From Guadua angustifolia (taxonomy: Eukaryota > Streptophyta > Magnoliopsida > Poales > Poaceae), in the NCBI GenBank assembly GCA_036346375.1, contig CM070500.1, positions 78,286,437 through 78,350,436 on the forward strand: 64,000 nt of DNA, read 5' to 3'. The notes under the pieces are model-generated. The model was not told the DNA's origin. It worked only from the letters and a program-made list of their open reading frames with translations, and did not search any database. This document shows positions 10,307-22,228 of this stretch, piece by piece (within the stretch, counting starts at the first letter, position 1; every line of letters starts with the position of its first letter). Made by a program: the position numbers and the translations under genes.

Positions 10307-12124
10307 TGTGGGCCAAGGGGATGAGGACCCAATGGGTGGGGATACGACCGAGGGTTCTACCGAGCCCGCCCGAGGTTTAGGAGGAGCCATATCGTCGTCC
10401 CCCTCCAAAGGCCCAGACGGGAGGAGGACAAGGTTGTGATCACACTGTTGGCTTATAGGTTTGTATTTTCTAAACCATGTCTTATTTCATTTCTTTCCTA
10501 ACTGGAACTATATCATTTATATGTCTTGCGCTCATGGGATGACTCGGGTTTGACGGCAGAGGGCACCATAGGCGGGTTAACTACGTGCTAGGTAACCTCT
10601 GCCGCTTGCACTACCCCCAAGTTGGTCACAATGACCAATGGCGAGCAATTTGTTGCTACTAGTTGGGATCATTACCGCTTGCTCCTAATGCCGAGCACTT
10701 GAATGCTTAGGGGCGCTTTGGAGTGACTTCGGGTAAATTCTCTGTGCTGCTTGGTATTGGTTCAGCTATCGATTCTTTACTATTCTAACTATTCTTTGTG
10801 ATGAACAATTGCGAAGCGCTACCGCTTGGTGACGGTGCAAATATGGAGCATGCTCGTAGAGTTTTCCATGTAAATGCACGTCGGGTGACCAAAGATGCAT
10901 TGTCTAATGCTCAATTCAAGCAACAAATCTTTACTTGAGGTCCGTTAAAGGGCAACGAATTAACAGACTCGCGGATCTTCGTAGTTACTTGACCGAGAAC
11001 AAGACATGCGGTAAAACAACAAATATTGGAGTTATTTGAGTTTAACGCTTCTTGGTAATGTTGTTTTAATGTATTAATATATTTGTGCAGTCATGATTCC
11101 ATGGTTGGGGACCGCCCAGATGCTTACGGGCTCTTTTTGGCGTTGGGCTTCACCCGAGTTCATCGCCAAGTCAAAAAGAACCGAGATCGCCGAGGCAAAG
11201 AATCAAAGCACACGATGGCGCCGATGGACATATGCGTAGCTAAGCGCATGGTAATTCGCCGTAGCAATCTTTTGCAAAATACATGTTACCAATTATATGT
11301 ATGCACCTAACTTATGTCTACAGGAGGCTCGGACCGGTGTTCAGCCGAGTGATATTGAAGTGTACGTGGAAGGTCATAAAGGTCGAGACCCGACACACCT
11401 GACGAAAGTATGCGGCACCAGACATACTATTGATCGGCTGGTTAGTGGTCGCAATTTTGATCCAATTCAAATTAAGTTGTTTGATTTGCAGTTCCCATTT
11501 AAATTGTCTGATTTGTTTATGTAGGAGAAATATAGCGAGGAAATGGTCAAGCGCCATGGTCAAGACTATGATTGGAGGAAGGAACCGCTTGACGGCGTAG
11601 CTGTGCATGCTAGTGGAAGCGGCAAGGCCCATGGACGGTGAGATGTCATACCTTCTAAAATTTCATGAAGTCATAATTTCAAGTGTTCAAGCCTTTGTGG
11701 TCACGTATTTTGAAGGTACTCCATGTTCACTGGAGTGATCGACTCGGCGGTGGTGCGAGCTGAGAGGGGATCTTCTTCGTCCCAGAGCTCGGGGGTTGGT
11801 AGCCGCGCTCCTCGGCCAGGACTTGGAGGTTACTAGGTGCGTGAGGAGCTGCGCCAACGAGATGATTATGCAAGGGCGCAGCAAGAGTACTACGCTTCAT
11901 ACCAGGCACAATAGCAATCGGCGATTCAAGTAAGTCCGAGTCTTCAATCTATTGCATTTAGAGAATCTATTAATTCAAAATACTTATACATTGTATTTGT
12001 AGGCAATGTTCCAAAGCGATGGGGCAAAACATTGTCTTTCCAACGCTCCAGCCACTTGCGCTGCCGCCACAATGGGGGATGTATCCTCCCAAGACCTCCT
12101 GCAGCCTCGGTATTCTTGCTAAAC

Positions 12125-12460
12125 TTTGTGAATCGAGTTGAACTTAGTCAATCTAGTTAATATTAGTTTGTTGTACCTAATCTTATTCAAACTAGCTACA
12201 TTTAGTCAATCTAGCTAAACTTAGTCATTTCTAGCGAGACATAGCGAATCTAGCAAGACTAAGTATCTCTAGAGTTAAGTTTGATGAATTTAACGATATT
12301 TAGTTCATCATTTTGCTAAACTTGGTCCGTTTCTAGTTAAACTTTGTAAATGTAGTTAAATTTACTCAATATAGCTACACTTATAACATTTCTAGCTAAA
12401 CTTAGTCAAAACTTGTAAATCTAGTAAAATTTGATCAATCTAGCTATAATTGTTGCCTTA
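12125..12460. repeat. Degenerate ~20-bp minisatellite
   Basis: Many imperfect copies of ATCTAGCTAAACTTAGTCA and variants, in an apparently intronic stretch of the second CACTA gene. Purely non-coding. Confidence 0.65.
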
Positions 12461-12964
12461 TGTAGGGATCAACGGCACATGGGTCCCGCTTTACAAGACT
12501 CGCCTCAACGCTTAAAGACCTCGCAGATCCCATGATTCGCTTCTTACTTGTTTTTTATGGTACATTCATTCTTATATTATTGTCTAATCTTGCATTTTCT
12601 TGTAGGAACCGACAGTCCAACCGACTTTGTCAATGCGCTTTTGCATCCGGATCAAGCGGCGAACTCCAATAATCCAGATGGCGGCCGCGGCTTGTAGATC
12701 GCTTGATAGTTGTGTCACTTTAGATGGATGTGTGTGATTCGAGTTGAACTTTGGATGTGTTTGTAGTTGTGTCACTTTGGTCTTTTTTGGATGTTATGAT
12801 AATTTGGACATTATGATGGATCGATAACTTGATTATATGCATGTTCTGTGCTGGATTCTTTATATTCGTGAATTATATGTGTTGATGTATGAATTGCTGT
12901 CAATGTTGATTATATTATGTATTGAATTGTGTGGCGAAACATGAAAATAGGGAAAAAGTTGTCC

Positions 12965-13410
12965 CTGGTATTACTAATTAACATCGGCCAACAGGTCCAG
13001 CCGATGTTAATTAGCGGTAATTATCGTCGGCCATGCCATAGCCGATGTTAATTAGGGTTAATTAACGTCGGCCTGAAGGTTTAGCCGATGTTAATTAGCG
13101 TAATTAACGCCGCCGTGCCATAGCCGATGTTAATTAGTAACCTCGGGTCAGATTTTCGTCCGACAAAACTCCCAAAAATCACTAATTTACGCCGCTAACT
13201 TGGGGGCGGCGTTAATTATGGGTTTCATGCAAGAATTAACGCCGTACCGAAGTTAGGCCGACGTTAATTAACGTCGGCAGCCGATGTTAATTAGCTAATT
13301 AACGTCGATTAACTATCGTGGGCCAAAAGCCAACATTAATTAGAATTTGCCGACGCAATTACTATTAACGTCGGCAACAGCATTAACGCCGCTTTTGGCG
13401 GCGTTAATTT
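12965..13410. repeat. Right subterminal repeats of CACTA 1
   Basis: Dense array of AATTAACGTCGGCC / GCCGATGTTAATTAG motifs in both orientations running up to the right terminus, mirroring the left block. Several copies show CG to TG or CA changes (GCCGATG for GCCGACG), as expected from methylated-cytosine decay. Confidence 0.82.
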
Positions 13411-13430
13411 GCGGGATTACTGTAGTGTAA

Positions 13431-13745
13431 ATATGAATAATGTTAAATACAGATACAAAGTGAATATGAATTAAAAAAATACAGTCACAAATATTTATCG
13501 GAACATTAAATCCCTTGTACCTGTAGACCCAAAATCAACTAAACACATAACTAATTTATTTGATCAAAACATTCGTATAATTTGAACATGCAGCAGAATT
13601 TTCATCTACAGTAGAAACATTCCATTACACTTTACCAAGTTGCATTGGCAGATTGACTTCCAAATACGTGGACTTTTCATCCACAATAGTATTTTACCTC
13701 CAATAGAAATGTACTCGCGGTACAATGAATGTGCAGTTCATGGAC

Positions 13746-13789
<44 letters not shown>

Positions 13790-14004
13790 TTGAAAGATTG
13801 AATTCATGGATCTTCAAGTACAAGAAAATAGCTGGCCTTCCATTACGAATCCAGAGCGGCACCGGTTTGAAGTTAACAGCAACTTAGTTCGTCACAAATC
13901 CATGACAATTAAGATGACAACAGCACTTGGTTCATAACATCTAGTAGAGCAGTAAGAAAGACAAGTTCATCACATACTAGCTAGGTTGATACTTGATAGA
14001 TATA
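13431..14004. repeat. AT-rich spacer with a (TTA)n microsatellite
   Basis: No gene seen. A pure (TTA/ATT)n run of about 15 units occupies 13,745-13,790. The rest is unassigned. Confidence 0.6.
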
Positions 14005-14925
14005 CTAATTATATGTCCGTGCGTTGCAACGGAAACTCAATTTGCGACAAAAAATGTATTTGCAAAAAGTACTAACTTTGTCTAGATGATATTGTTCACT
14101 ATAAATGTGCAATAGTTGAATGTTTAAATCAATTCATCGAAACATACAAAATCCAAACACATATTTACAAACTTGAGCTTAAAATTATCTTTAATTTCAC
14201 AATTTTAAATAATAACATCATAGCACTCGGTATTGTAAATTTGTAACCCCATAATTCGAGATCGATCGATCGACCAAGAAAGGCATCACCTGCTACTTCA
14301 TAGGCGCAAAGGCGTTGAAGAGGTAGGCCGTAGGCGTCATCCATCCAATACCGGAGATCTCCGATCCATAGGGACCTGATCTCCTCGCCTGTGGGCGCGA
14401 GCCTGCCCATCACCTGCTCCCCATGCTGCGACGGTGATGGCGCTGATCAGAGCGTGAGAGGCGCATATGTCATAATAAGTGGGGCGCCAGATATGAAAAA
14501 GTCGCTCTAAGGCCGCCCCACATCGCCAATGAGAGAAGCGTCGGGGACCCTGGTAGCACTGGTGGCCTGGTAGTACTACAGCGAGCCTGGTAGCACTGCA
14601 TCATGGGGAACTGCTACTGCTGAGGCGGCACCTCGGGGACCTACAGCATTGGGGCATGTTGCCTGTTCATCAGCGGCTACATCGCGTCTAATCCCCGATG
14701 AGGCGGTTGCCACCACGAAACTCTAAAACCTAGGTGAGAGGAGATGAGAGAGGGTTTGGGGATCCAATAACTTAATACATGGAGGTTGGAGAGAGAGTGG
14801 AGGCTGAAAGAGTGAAACGGGTTAAATTCTCTTCCATCTTAGCCGTGCATGTTAGATCCAACGGATCAGATACTTTGGAGAAGAACGGACGACCGCCACC
14901 AACTCCTAATTAGAAGTAGTAGAGA
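14005..14925 (-). mobile_element. Candidate small non-autonomous Helitron
   Basis: Read on the minus strand, the segment begins TCTCTACTACTTC after a host A (14,926) and ends with the hairpin CCGTTGCAACGCACGG, then ACATATAATTAG, followed by a host T (14,004). Start TC, a GC-rich hairpin about 11 bp from the end, a near-CTRR terminus (here TTAG) and A/T flanks match Helitron rules. It has no Rep/helicase gene. The interior (14,260-14,690) is GC-rich and may be captured host sequence, but I do not recognise it. Confidence 0.45.
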
Positions 14926-14929
14926 TAGG

Positions 14930-16755
14930 TGCTAGGAGCAGTGTTAAGAGGTGTGGTGTGACGATGGGCGGCGTCGGTGAGGCCGTGGCACAATGAGTGG
15001 AGGGGCGACATTGATGAGGCTACGGTGGTACAAGGGGGAGCGCCGGCGGGACGAGAGGCGGATCTTGCAGGTGTAAATATCTAGTCCCTAATTTCAGTTA
15101 TTTAAGGGTTTTAGTGATTATAATGTTTGTTTGTCAAGACTAATCATGTTTCAAGATTTTAATATGAGTTAGTGTTTGACATCAACATACTAGGAGTTCT
15201 TTGTATTTATGGATCCAAAAAAGTATAATTGATAGAAAAATATGAATATTAGGGATCAAATGACTAAAAATGATCCGATGAGTGAAGTTTGGATCATTTT
15301 TAGTAAGATTTCGTTTTTGGTTGGCCATACTTCTAAGGGGGTTCAAGACTAGTATCTTGATCTTGGTGAGATTAGGTAGCTAGTTGTGATGCACATTAGA
15401 TCTCTCTAGCTCATATCTAGTGAGAGAAAGCCAAGAAACCAAGTAAGGATGTAAAATTTAAAATACTTGTAAAATTCTAAACTTGGTCAGAAAAATTCAG
15501 ATTGAGTCGATAATCTGACTAGTTTGGATCAATAGTTGGAACAATTCAACAGAGAGCATGTCTTAAAATTTTTCCAATAAAAGCCAGATGATCCAAATAA
15601 CCCAGAGCATAGGTCGGATCAATTTTACAGAGGGCATGTGTTAAAATTTCAATAGAAGTCGGATGATCTAAGTGACCTAGACCATGGGCAAGTTCAATTC
15701 TACAAAAAAAGTGTCCCAATTGATCTTCATGCAAGTCAGATGATCTGAATCGGTCGGAATATTAGTTGGATCAATTTGATAGAGAAGGTGCTCTTGAGGT
15801 TTTGATGTAGTTTGGATGATAAGAGTAGGTTGGATGATCCGAGTTGGGCTAACAATCTAAGTGTGCGTAATGGCTATATTCATGATTGTTTGAGGCATTT
15901 AAGCTGGATAATCCGAGTGGGTTCGATAATCTGACTCGGTATTTTGAAATATATATGTCTATAGGTTAGTTTTTGAGGAGATGGGCTATATATAGACCCT
16001 ATGTGGGTTCATATGTAGAGGCTTGCTACTCCATCTTATTGTTCATACTACGAAGGAGATTGACGACACCTTGGAGCATGGATTGAAGATTCTTGAGTGC
16101 ATGAAAGAGTATTGTTGCTTGACCTTGTTGGGTTCAAGTAAGTGTTTTGGGCTTATTATTCTTGGAGGTCAATGACATCTAGGCTTGGAGACATTTGGCT
16201 CAGTGACCTTTTGAGGTGTCTGTGGAAGGCGCTGAGAGGCTTGTGAAGGAGCTCACCTATCCAGAGTGGAGAATGACAATCACGAGTGAATGGTTTAATT
16301 TTTTACCAAGTTGCAAGTCGAAGTTAGACTCTTGCGAGAGTGCTCTAATGAGAAGTACAGTAGATCGTTGAATCTCTAAGACCTTGGTAAAAAAATCGAT
16401 TATGTTCCTTGTTTCTTTTACATTTTCATATTTACTATATTGTATTCCAATTCTTAGATTACTAGAATTATGTAGCGTTAAAACTGATTGCAAAACTCTA
16501 TTAAAAACCCTTGGCGCTTAGATTGGACAAGTAAAGTTTAAATTTTCCATGATGTCTTTGTTACCAAAAGAATCCCAATTTACCCTCACCTCTTAAACGT
16601 TTGATCTGCGGCAGTGGGGCACAGGAGTGGATGGATTTGGGGAGCAGAAGGTATGGAACTAAACACTAGCCTTCTTTGATTTGGGGATTGTTACTTCGGG
16701 AGAATAATCTATGAGGTTGTCTCGTTGTGAGCCTATGACTAATAGGTTGGGCACC
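14930..16755. other. LTR-like remnant, unassigned
   Basis: No coding frame of note. Stretches such as 'gggatcaaatgactaaaaatgat' (15,254) and the downstream layout recall LTRs of grass copia elements, but neither a PBS nor a matching second LTR was found. A degenerate tandem array lies inside at 15,535-15,825. Confidence 0.35.
15535..15825. repeat. Degenerate ~85-bp tandem repeat
   Basis: Three to four copies sharing GGATCAATTTTACAGAG, GCATGTGTTAAAATTT and GTCGGATGATCTAAGTGACC-like segments at roughly constant spacing. A minus-strand translation shows a matching peptide repeat (LGHLDH / LGYLDH), which is a by-product of the DNA repeat rather than evidence of a gene. Confidence 0.55.
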
Positions 16756-16761
16756 TAGGCC

Positions 16762-17565
16762 TAGGGATGCAAACGGAACGAATAGTTTTTGACCTATCCG
16801 GATACATTTTGGATGCAGATTCTATCGGATCGAATATTCGTTAGATAGTATAAGATTGGATATGGATATGGATATTTTTTGTCGGATATAGATACAGATT
16901 CGGTAGCTCACTATCCGTCGGATATAGGTATGGATTCTGATAATTCAGATATTTATGGGTTGGATATCCAGATATGCAGTTAGGCTGGACCAAGACTACT
17001 GTTTTGGCCCATAAAGGTTTTTGAATTTCAAAATCATTTTCTCATTTAATTAATCGTTAAATCAAATTTTAATTATTAATATTAGCAATCCAACTTTAAA
17101 AATTATGATTTTTTAGGGAAGTTCCTGACACAATCTAAAATTAAAAAAATTATTTTCAAGATTTTCTCATCTTTAAATTTTTCTTGAAAATTCAAACACT
17201 ATTGTCTTTAATAGGAAAATATTTTAAATAAGTAGCTAAAAATGCATAAAAACTCATAAATACATAATTTTTTATTTTAAACATAATTCAATAAAGAATA
17301 CAAATCTTGGGTCATTATATATTCTTATGAATGTTCGAAGCAACTAAACTAGTTAGTTTTTTCATTTTGTGTGTATGATTTAAAGGATTTTCATATTCCG
17401 ATAAATATCCGTGACTGTATTTGTTTCAATTCGTATTAGCTCCATAACCATGTTTGACATTATTCATATTCGTATCTGTATCCAGGTTCTCTGTATTCGA
17501 GAAAAATATGAAAACTAATATAGCAGAGCCATTATCTGTCCATATACGATTTGTTTTCATCCCTA
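16762..17565. mobile_element. Ac-like non-autonomous hAT element
   Basis: Starts TAGGGATGCAAACGGAACG and ends GATTTGTTTTCATCCCTA, inverted termini of the Ac/Ds type. Subterminal regions are full of GGATA / TATCC motifs. The flanks CCTAGGCC (16,754-16,761) and CCTGGCCC (17,566-17,573) look like a mutated 8-bp duplication. The interior is AT-rich with no transposase. Confidence 0.75.
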
Positions 17566-17595
17566 CCTGGCCCTGACCAAATAGGCTAGTGGGGT

Positions 17596-18590
17596 CTAGG
17601 GTTACAAACTACGGATATCCGGTCTTCTAACTTTGAAATAATCTATATTTATATTTATATTCGACAGATAGTGGGTTATTGTATTTATTTCTATATCAGC
17701 AAAAGCATTCGTATTTATTTCAAATCAAACTCTATCCGCAAACTATCCAGCCGAGCCGACACTGTCCGTATTTGGAAAATTTCCAAATCTATGGAGAACC
17801 ACCGTATCCGGTTTTGCCCCCAAGTGGTACTAACAGGACCACGCACTAGATGACGCTGCGTCCAGGGTTACAAATCTCGGTGAGATTTCATGGTATCTTT
17901 CCGAGATCTCGCCCTCTGGATCCAGACGAAATTATTCCTACCTGCCAAATTCAAAAACAAAAAAAATCAAATTGCTACAGTGATCTCATTTATGTTAGTG
18001 AGATTTCGCCCTCTCCGACCGGTATCTCGGGTTTTCATACTGGTATTTGATTTCTTACACCTGGAATTGACTGGATTTAGCTCAATTACCCTGGGAAAAG
18101 TGATCTTCCAAGATAATTCGTTGAAAAACCAATTTTTTGTGACATTTTAAAATTTCAGTAGAAAAATTATTAGATTTTTATAAAATATTAAAATAATTTT
18201 TATGCTATGAAAATTTTATGGTACCATCCTAACAAGTACATAATCACATAGGAAAATGTTCAAAATATTCTAAATTGATTTGTTATACTTAAAAAATAAA
18301 AAATAGAATGATCATAAATGAGGTAGTAACTGTGTTAGAATTTTATAAATTTTTTCCTATTTAACCATGACCTAAAATTTTTAGGAGAGCTTAATAATTT
18401 TTTGATAACCCTTTAATAAATTTTCAAAAAATTTTACTCTATTTTGGTTGGTCAATAAAAAATAGTAATCCCTACTAGCACACGCGCTAAAGTCTGAAAA
18501 GTGTGCAGTAGCACTGTCACATATTTTTGGAATTTTGTAGGTTCGATCATGATCTAAAGAATTTATGAGAACATCATGGATGTTTGATGA
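17596..18590. repeat. Diverged dispersed repeats, no gene
   Basis: Includes a block (about 17,752-17,864, starting CCGACACTGTCCGTATTTGG) that recurs at 45,527-45,883. It also includes 'ggtgagattt' / 'gagatctc' motifs (17,879-18,010), again shared with the 45.4-kb region. The remainder to 18,590 is AT-rich low-complexity sequence. Confidence 0.5.
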
Positions 18591-18905
18591 TGTCGGCGTA
18601 TTCCACCTGATAGGCCCGAATCTCTGAGACTGTGTTTGGTTCAATGGGAGGCGTCTTCATACCGCAAACCCTAACGAGGGGAAACCCTAGAAACTCCCAC
18701 ACGAAGGACTCCGGAGCCTCTGAACTAAGATGACACAAAGATTTTTACCCAGGTTCAGGCCCCCTCAGCCAGGGTAACAGCCTTACGTCCTGCTAGATTT
18801 CTTATTGAGTGTTTGAAGCAAGAGCTTTGGGGTTACATGTTTTTCCTTAGGCTCTATTGCTTGAACTCTTGGTTCTCTGTCCCCCTCCTCATGCACCCGA
18901 GGGCC

Positions 18906-18913
18906 CTTATATA
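18906..18913 (-). promoter_or_regulatory. LTR TATA box of Tat element C
   Basis: GCCTATATAAGGGCC on the minus strand, placed about 770 bp into the 1.09-kb LTR, where U3 should end. It would drive genomic RNA on the minus strand. Confidence 0.65.
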
Positions 18914-19252
18914 GGCCAAAGCAAGGAGTAGGTAAAAAGGGGGTCATCATGCTGATATTCATACATTTATTACTCCTTCCCGTGCTGTCCCGTTCCTTCT
19001 GCCTCATTAAATGCCGACGCATGGCTTCGCCCGGTTCGCCCGGGATGGGACCCCTTTGTGACGGGTAGGTGATAGGCGTAAGAGGAATGGGCCTGCAGTG
19101 GGATTCCTTGTAATCAACGGACCTAACACAGCAGACCCGCCTCTGACATCGTACGATAGGGCAAGGAGGCTTCGAGGCGAAGCCACCGCTTCCTACCTTT
19201 TTGCCTTGCGGCGGGCGGCAGCAGTATGCGCCCGCCACCGCCGCCGCGAACG

Positions 19253-19627
19253 CCACGTGGATCGGCACTGCCAGCGGGCGCTGCCGCCCCGCCACCAAAG
19301 CCGCCACGGCCGGCCGGCCGCCGCCAGCGTCTCGCCACTGCCGCCGAACGCCACGTGGACCGGCATCGGCCGGCGGCGTGTTTCGCCACCCACCACCTAG
19401 GTCGCCACGTGGATCGAAGTCGGCGGCGGCGCTCGCCACCTATTCGCCCGAACGCCACGTGGATCGGCACTGCCGGTGGGCGTGTTTCGCCCACCCACCA
19501 CCAAAGCCGCCACGCGGCTGAGCGCCAAAGCAGCAGGTGTCTCGCCCACTGCCGCCCGAACGCCACGTGGACCAACTTCTGGCGGGCAGGGCGTCCTCGC
19601 CCACCTGCCCACCGGGCCGCCACGTGG
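19253..19627. repeat. CCACGTGG-rich repeat array in LTR U3
   Basis: Six perfect CCACGTGG octamers at 19,253, 19,351, 19,405, 19,455, 19,563 and 19,620, plus a mutated CCACGCGG at 19,509. They are embedded in a degenerate repeat of the form 'CGAACGCCACGTGGATCGGCACTGCCG'. CACGTG is the plant G-box core, bound by bZIP and bHLH factors. Confidence 0.8.
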
Positions 19628-19882
19628 GCCACGCATGCTTTTGTGCGGCGGAGAGGGTACCCTGGCGTAAAGTACGCCGACAGTAGCCCCCGGGCCCGTC
19701 CTGGAACGCGTGTCAGGTCCTTTTGGGCTCTTCATTAAATGCCGGTGAGTTCTTGGATGGGGCCACTACTCATGAGGATGCAACCGCTTCGGTTCCTGTG
19801 CTTCATTGCATCCGTCGATTTTTCTTGGGCCCCGAAACGGCGCACGATCTTGTCTCTTCATGAACCGCCGGTGCGGGTGGCA

Positions 19883-19894
19883 CATATATAGATA
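19883..19894 (+). promoter_or_regulatory. TATA box for the antisense ORF of Tat element C
   Basis: CATATATAGATA lies 105 bp upstream of the antisense ATG (19,988) and points the opposite way to the LTR promoter. The leader between them is pyrimidine-rich and free of in-frame stops. It suggests the antisense gene had its own promoter next to the LTR. Confidence 0.55.
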
Positions 19895-19987
19895 CATTTG
19901 CATCAAGCGGTTTACACCTTCTTCTTTCTTGCGCACTTCAACTTTCGCTCCTTCGTCTTCCTCTTTCGAAGCCCTTGCCTTGCCCTC

Positions 19988-22228
19988 ATGGCGTCTCCTA
20001 TTCCTGCTTCCACCGCCGACACTGCCACAGTGAAGAGGATCTCCAACATTGCACCGGAGGGCACCCTCCACTTTCGGGCGGGGACCTCTACGCTGCGGTG
20101 CCTCTTCGACGAGATCCTCCTCCACACCTGGGCGATGATGGCGGGTCTGATCCCGCCCTTTTCTGACTTCTTCCTCACGGTGCTCCACTTCTATGAAATC
20201 CATCACCTTCACCTCACCCCCAACTCCATCGTCTTCCTTTCCATTTTCGCACACCTCTGTGAAATGTTCATGGGGGTGATGCCAAATCTCCCTCTATTTC
20301 ACCACTTCTTCATCTGCCACGCCTCCAGCGACAACGAGGTAGTGGGGAGCTGCTATTTTCGCCTTCGGGACGGATTGGCTTCCCGCTACATTGCCTTCCA
20401 GCCCAGATCCAACTGGAAGGCATGGCGCAGATCGGCCGTCAGACGTTAATGACGATACCGAGTCGACGCTTCGGGTGCCAGCACGGCGGCGAGGCCTCGA
20501 GAATTGGAACTCACGGCCGAGGAGACGGCGGAGTCCTTGTAATGGCGGCCGATCAACGGATCGCGGACGCTGGATTAACTGGGCACGCGGTGGCCCGACT
20601 TCGTGGTCCCGGCGAATCATTGCCGACGGCCTCGCCCGTCGCATGGCAAGACCTGACGCGAACGACGACATAACCCCGCGATACCACTCGGCGTAAGTCT
20701 TCACTTTCCTTTGGCTTTTTTTCGCGTACATGCTTTGTCCTGCGACTCCCTACCAACCAGCAGTCTTTCTTTATCTCTTTCGCCAGGCACGGGAAACTTG
20801 GAGTGGCCACTTATTAGCAAGTGGCTCTCTGTATTGATGCCGCCGATCCCAAGCGGCTTGACTTCTACAATGCTCTACTTCGCCACGACTTAGAGCACGC
20901 GAGGCGCGAGATCGTCGGCGGCCCGCCGATGAACTCCACCGACCCACCGTCAGGTGCCGCCCACCACCGGTGATAAGGAAATAGCTATCGCCATGATCGG
21001 GTCGCGAGTAAGCGCCACTCGCCCGGACGCTTCTGAGCCGGACCCTAAGAAGCCCGCACCATCGGTCGACTTCCGCCAACAAGCTCGTCTGGCGCGCCGT
21101 TTTGCAGCGGCCTGACAGTGCCCTAACCACAACTCCGCTTTAAAGCGGATAAACCGCCCGATCGTGACTTCGGCTCGAGAGGTGCCGCCTCTGCAAGCAC
21201 CAGCTCATCGCCTTCTCACTCTTTCTCCTCGGCACTGCCCCGACCGCGGTGCAGCGCCATCGCCAGCTCTTCGCCCGACGCCCGGCCCCAATCATGGCGC
21301 CCAGGCGCCATCCACCACAGGAGCCCACGCCACCGCTCAACAAGGTGGGCTCATGCTCCCATAGGCCGCTTTCATCTTCAAAGTGGCGCCAAGGGCAACT
21401 CCTCAGGATGCCCCAGGGGTGCAGACACCCCCTGCGCCTACTGGGGCGGCGGGAACCTCTGCCCAGGTGCCTCCGACTGCCACTGCCGAGAGGACCGAGG
21501 AGGGCGATCCCAGCGCCAGCGCCTCGCCGATCTCGCATTCGCACCACGCCAAGGCCCTTGGCCGTCGAGCTCTTCACCGAACTTGGCGAACTACACGCTT
21601 CGGCCGGGCTCGCCTCGCCGAGCTGCCAGCATGGGGCCCAACGCCCAAAGAATCGGCGTTGCAGAGGGGCGAGCTGGCGCGGGAGCGGGTGAGGGCGGAC
21701 ACGGCAGAGGCGGCATTGACGCAGAGAGGGCGACGCTGCCGCTTATGCAAGCAGCGGAGAGGGCCGAGGCGGCGCTGAAGCACTCGGAGCACGAGGACTA
21801 CCGCCTGCGGCATAATCTCGTCGTTATGCTCAAGAGAGACTTCCAGCGCACCAGGAGGTGCTTGGAGCCTTTGGGGGTGGCCTTGAATCCGCCCCTGCAA
21901 AACACCGCCTTGCAATTTGCCTATGCGACCAATCAAGCCGCAGAGGCACTTCGGGGGCTGCCCGCCGCCTTGGCCACCCGATCCGCCAGAGAGGGGCGGG
22001 AAGTCGCGATCATGACCGCGACTTACGTATATCCCACCGCCCGATTTCGACGCCGCTTTTGATCCAATGGCGGTGCAGGCCGAACGGAAGGCGTGGCGCA
22101 GCGGAGGCGGGTGCACGCAGCCGCGAGGAAACATAGTGGGTTGCAGCGGAAGCGAGCCGATCATGGACGTCTCCACCCCGGTGGCGAAGGAAGAGGGCAC
22201 CGGCGACCTTGACCTAGACGCCGAGTGA
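19988..22228 (+). pseudogene. Tat antisense ORF (putative gypsy-type transposon protein, PF04195-like)
   Basis: From ATG 19,988 the protein opens MASPIPASTADTATVKRISN and runs to about 20,446. It includes PPFSDFFLTVLHFYEIHHLH, LTPNSIVFLSIFAHLCEMFM and GSCYFRLRDG, the signature of the PF04195 family present as an extra ORF in grass Tat-lineage gypsy elements. The frame then shifts several times. The carboxy end is recognisable as LVVMLKRDFQRTRRCLEPLG, LQFAYATNQAAEALRGLPAA (21,830-21,990) and a final GDLDLDAE stop at 22,226-22,228. It lies between integrase and 3' LTR and opposite in strand to pol. Function is unknown in the family; a coiled, alanine-rich middle is visible. Broken here. Confidence 0.78.

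Larger units (their letters stand above)
9783..12715 (+). pseudogene. Second CACTA gene (Ptta/En/Spm plant-transposase-like), pseudogene
   Basis: Downstream of the TNP2 remnant is a multi-exon gene in the position of En/Spm tnpA-like genes. Recognisable pieces are the LADLRSYLTENKTCGKTTN region near 10,970, MVGDRPDAYGLFLALGF at 11,099 followed by KKNRDRRGKESKHTMAP at 11,173, TGVQPSDIEVYVEGHKGRDP at 11,335, and EEMVKRHGQDYDWRKEP at 11,540. These resemble the PF03004-type plant transposase family whose members bind the subterminal repeats. Splice-like signals (TTGCAG, TTTGTAG) separate the pieces. Stops and shifts occur between 10,440 and 11,080, so it is not functional as read. Confidence 0.7.
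4724..13427 (+). mobile_element. Full-length CACTA (En/Spm) DNA transposon, decayed; TSD TAA
   Basis: The element starts CACTACAGGAAACAGCG and ends ...GATTACTGTAGTG, whose reverse complement is CACTACAGTAATC. It is flanked by TAA (4721-4723) and TAA (13428-13430), the 3-bp duplication expected of CACTA elements. Length is 8,704 bp. Subterminal blocks at 4745-4925 and 12,965-13,410 hold many copies, in both orientations, of AATTAACGTCGGC and variants, the arrangement used for transposase binding in En/Spm. The interior carries a TNP2-type transposase gene followed by a second gene, both plus strand and both broken. It is therefore complete in structure but non-autonomous now. Confidence 0.93.
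18591..19682 (-). mobile_element. Tat element C: 3' LTR (minus strand)
   Basis: On the minus strand this begins TGTCGGCGTACTTTACGCC at 19,682 and ends GGAATACGCCGACA at 18,591, inverted TGTCGGCG/CGCCGACA ends as required for an LTR. A polypurine tract GGGCCCGGGGGC abuts its start (19,683-19,698). It carries a TATA box (TATATAAG, 18,906-18,913, minus) and a 5'-region packed with CCACGTGG. The solo LTR at 43,584-44,612 shares its first 35 bp and its R/U5 features. The partner 5' LTR is missing because the element is truncated at about 26,157. Confidence 0.85.

Noticed and set aside
15546..15734. A minus-strand frame with LGHLDH peptide repeats
   Set aside because: The peptide repeat only mirrors the ~85-bp DNA tandem repeat; no start context or homologue recognised.
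16754..17573. A perfect target duplication for the 16.76-kb hAT
   Set aside because: CCTAGGCC and CCTGGCCC differ; it may be a decayed duplication but was not counted as perfect.
18783..19439. A 218-codon minus-strand frame
   Set aside because: It lies wholly inside the LTR of Tat element C and reads through the CCACGTGG repeats. Its Arg/Ala/Gly-rich composition follows from GC bias; no domain is recognisable.
19226..19738. 170-codon and similar overlapping frames on both strands in the G-box array
   Set aside because: Several frames are open at once over the same GC-rich repeat, the usual sign of chance openness rather than coding.
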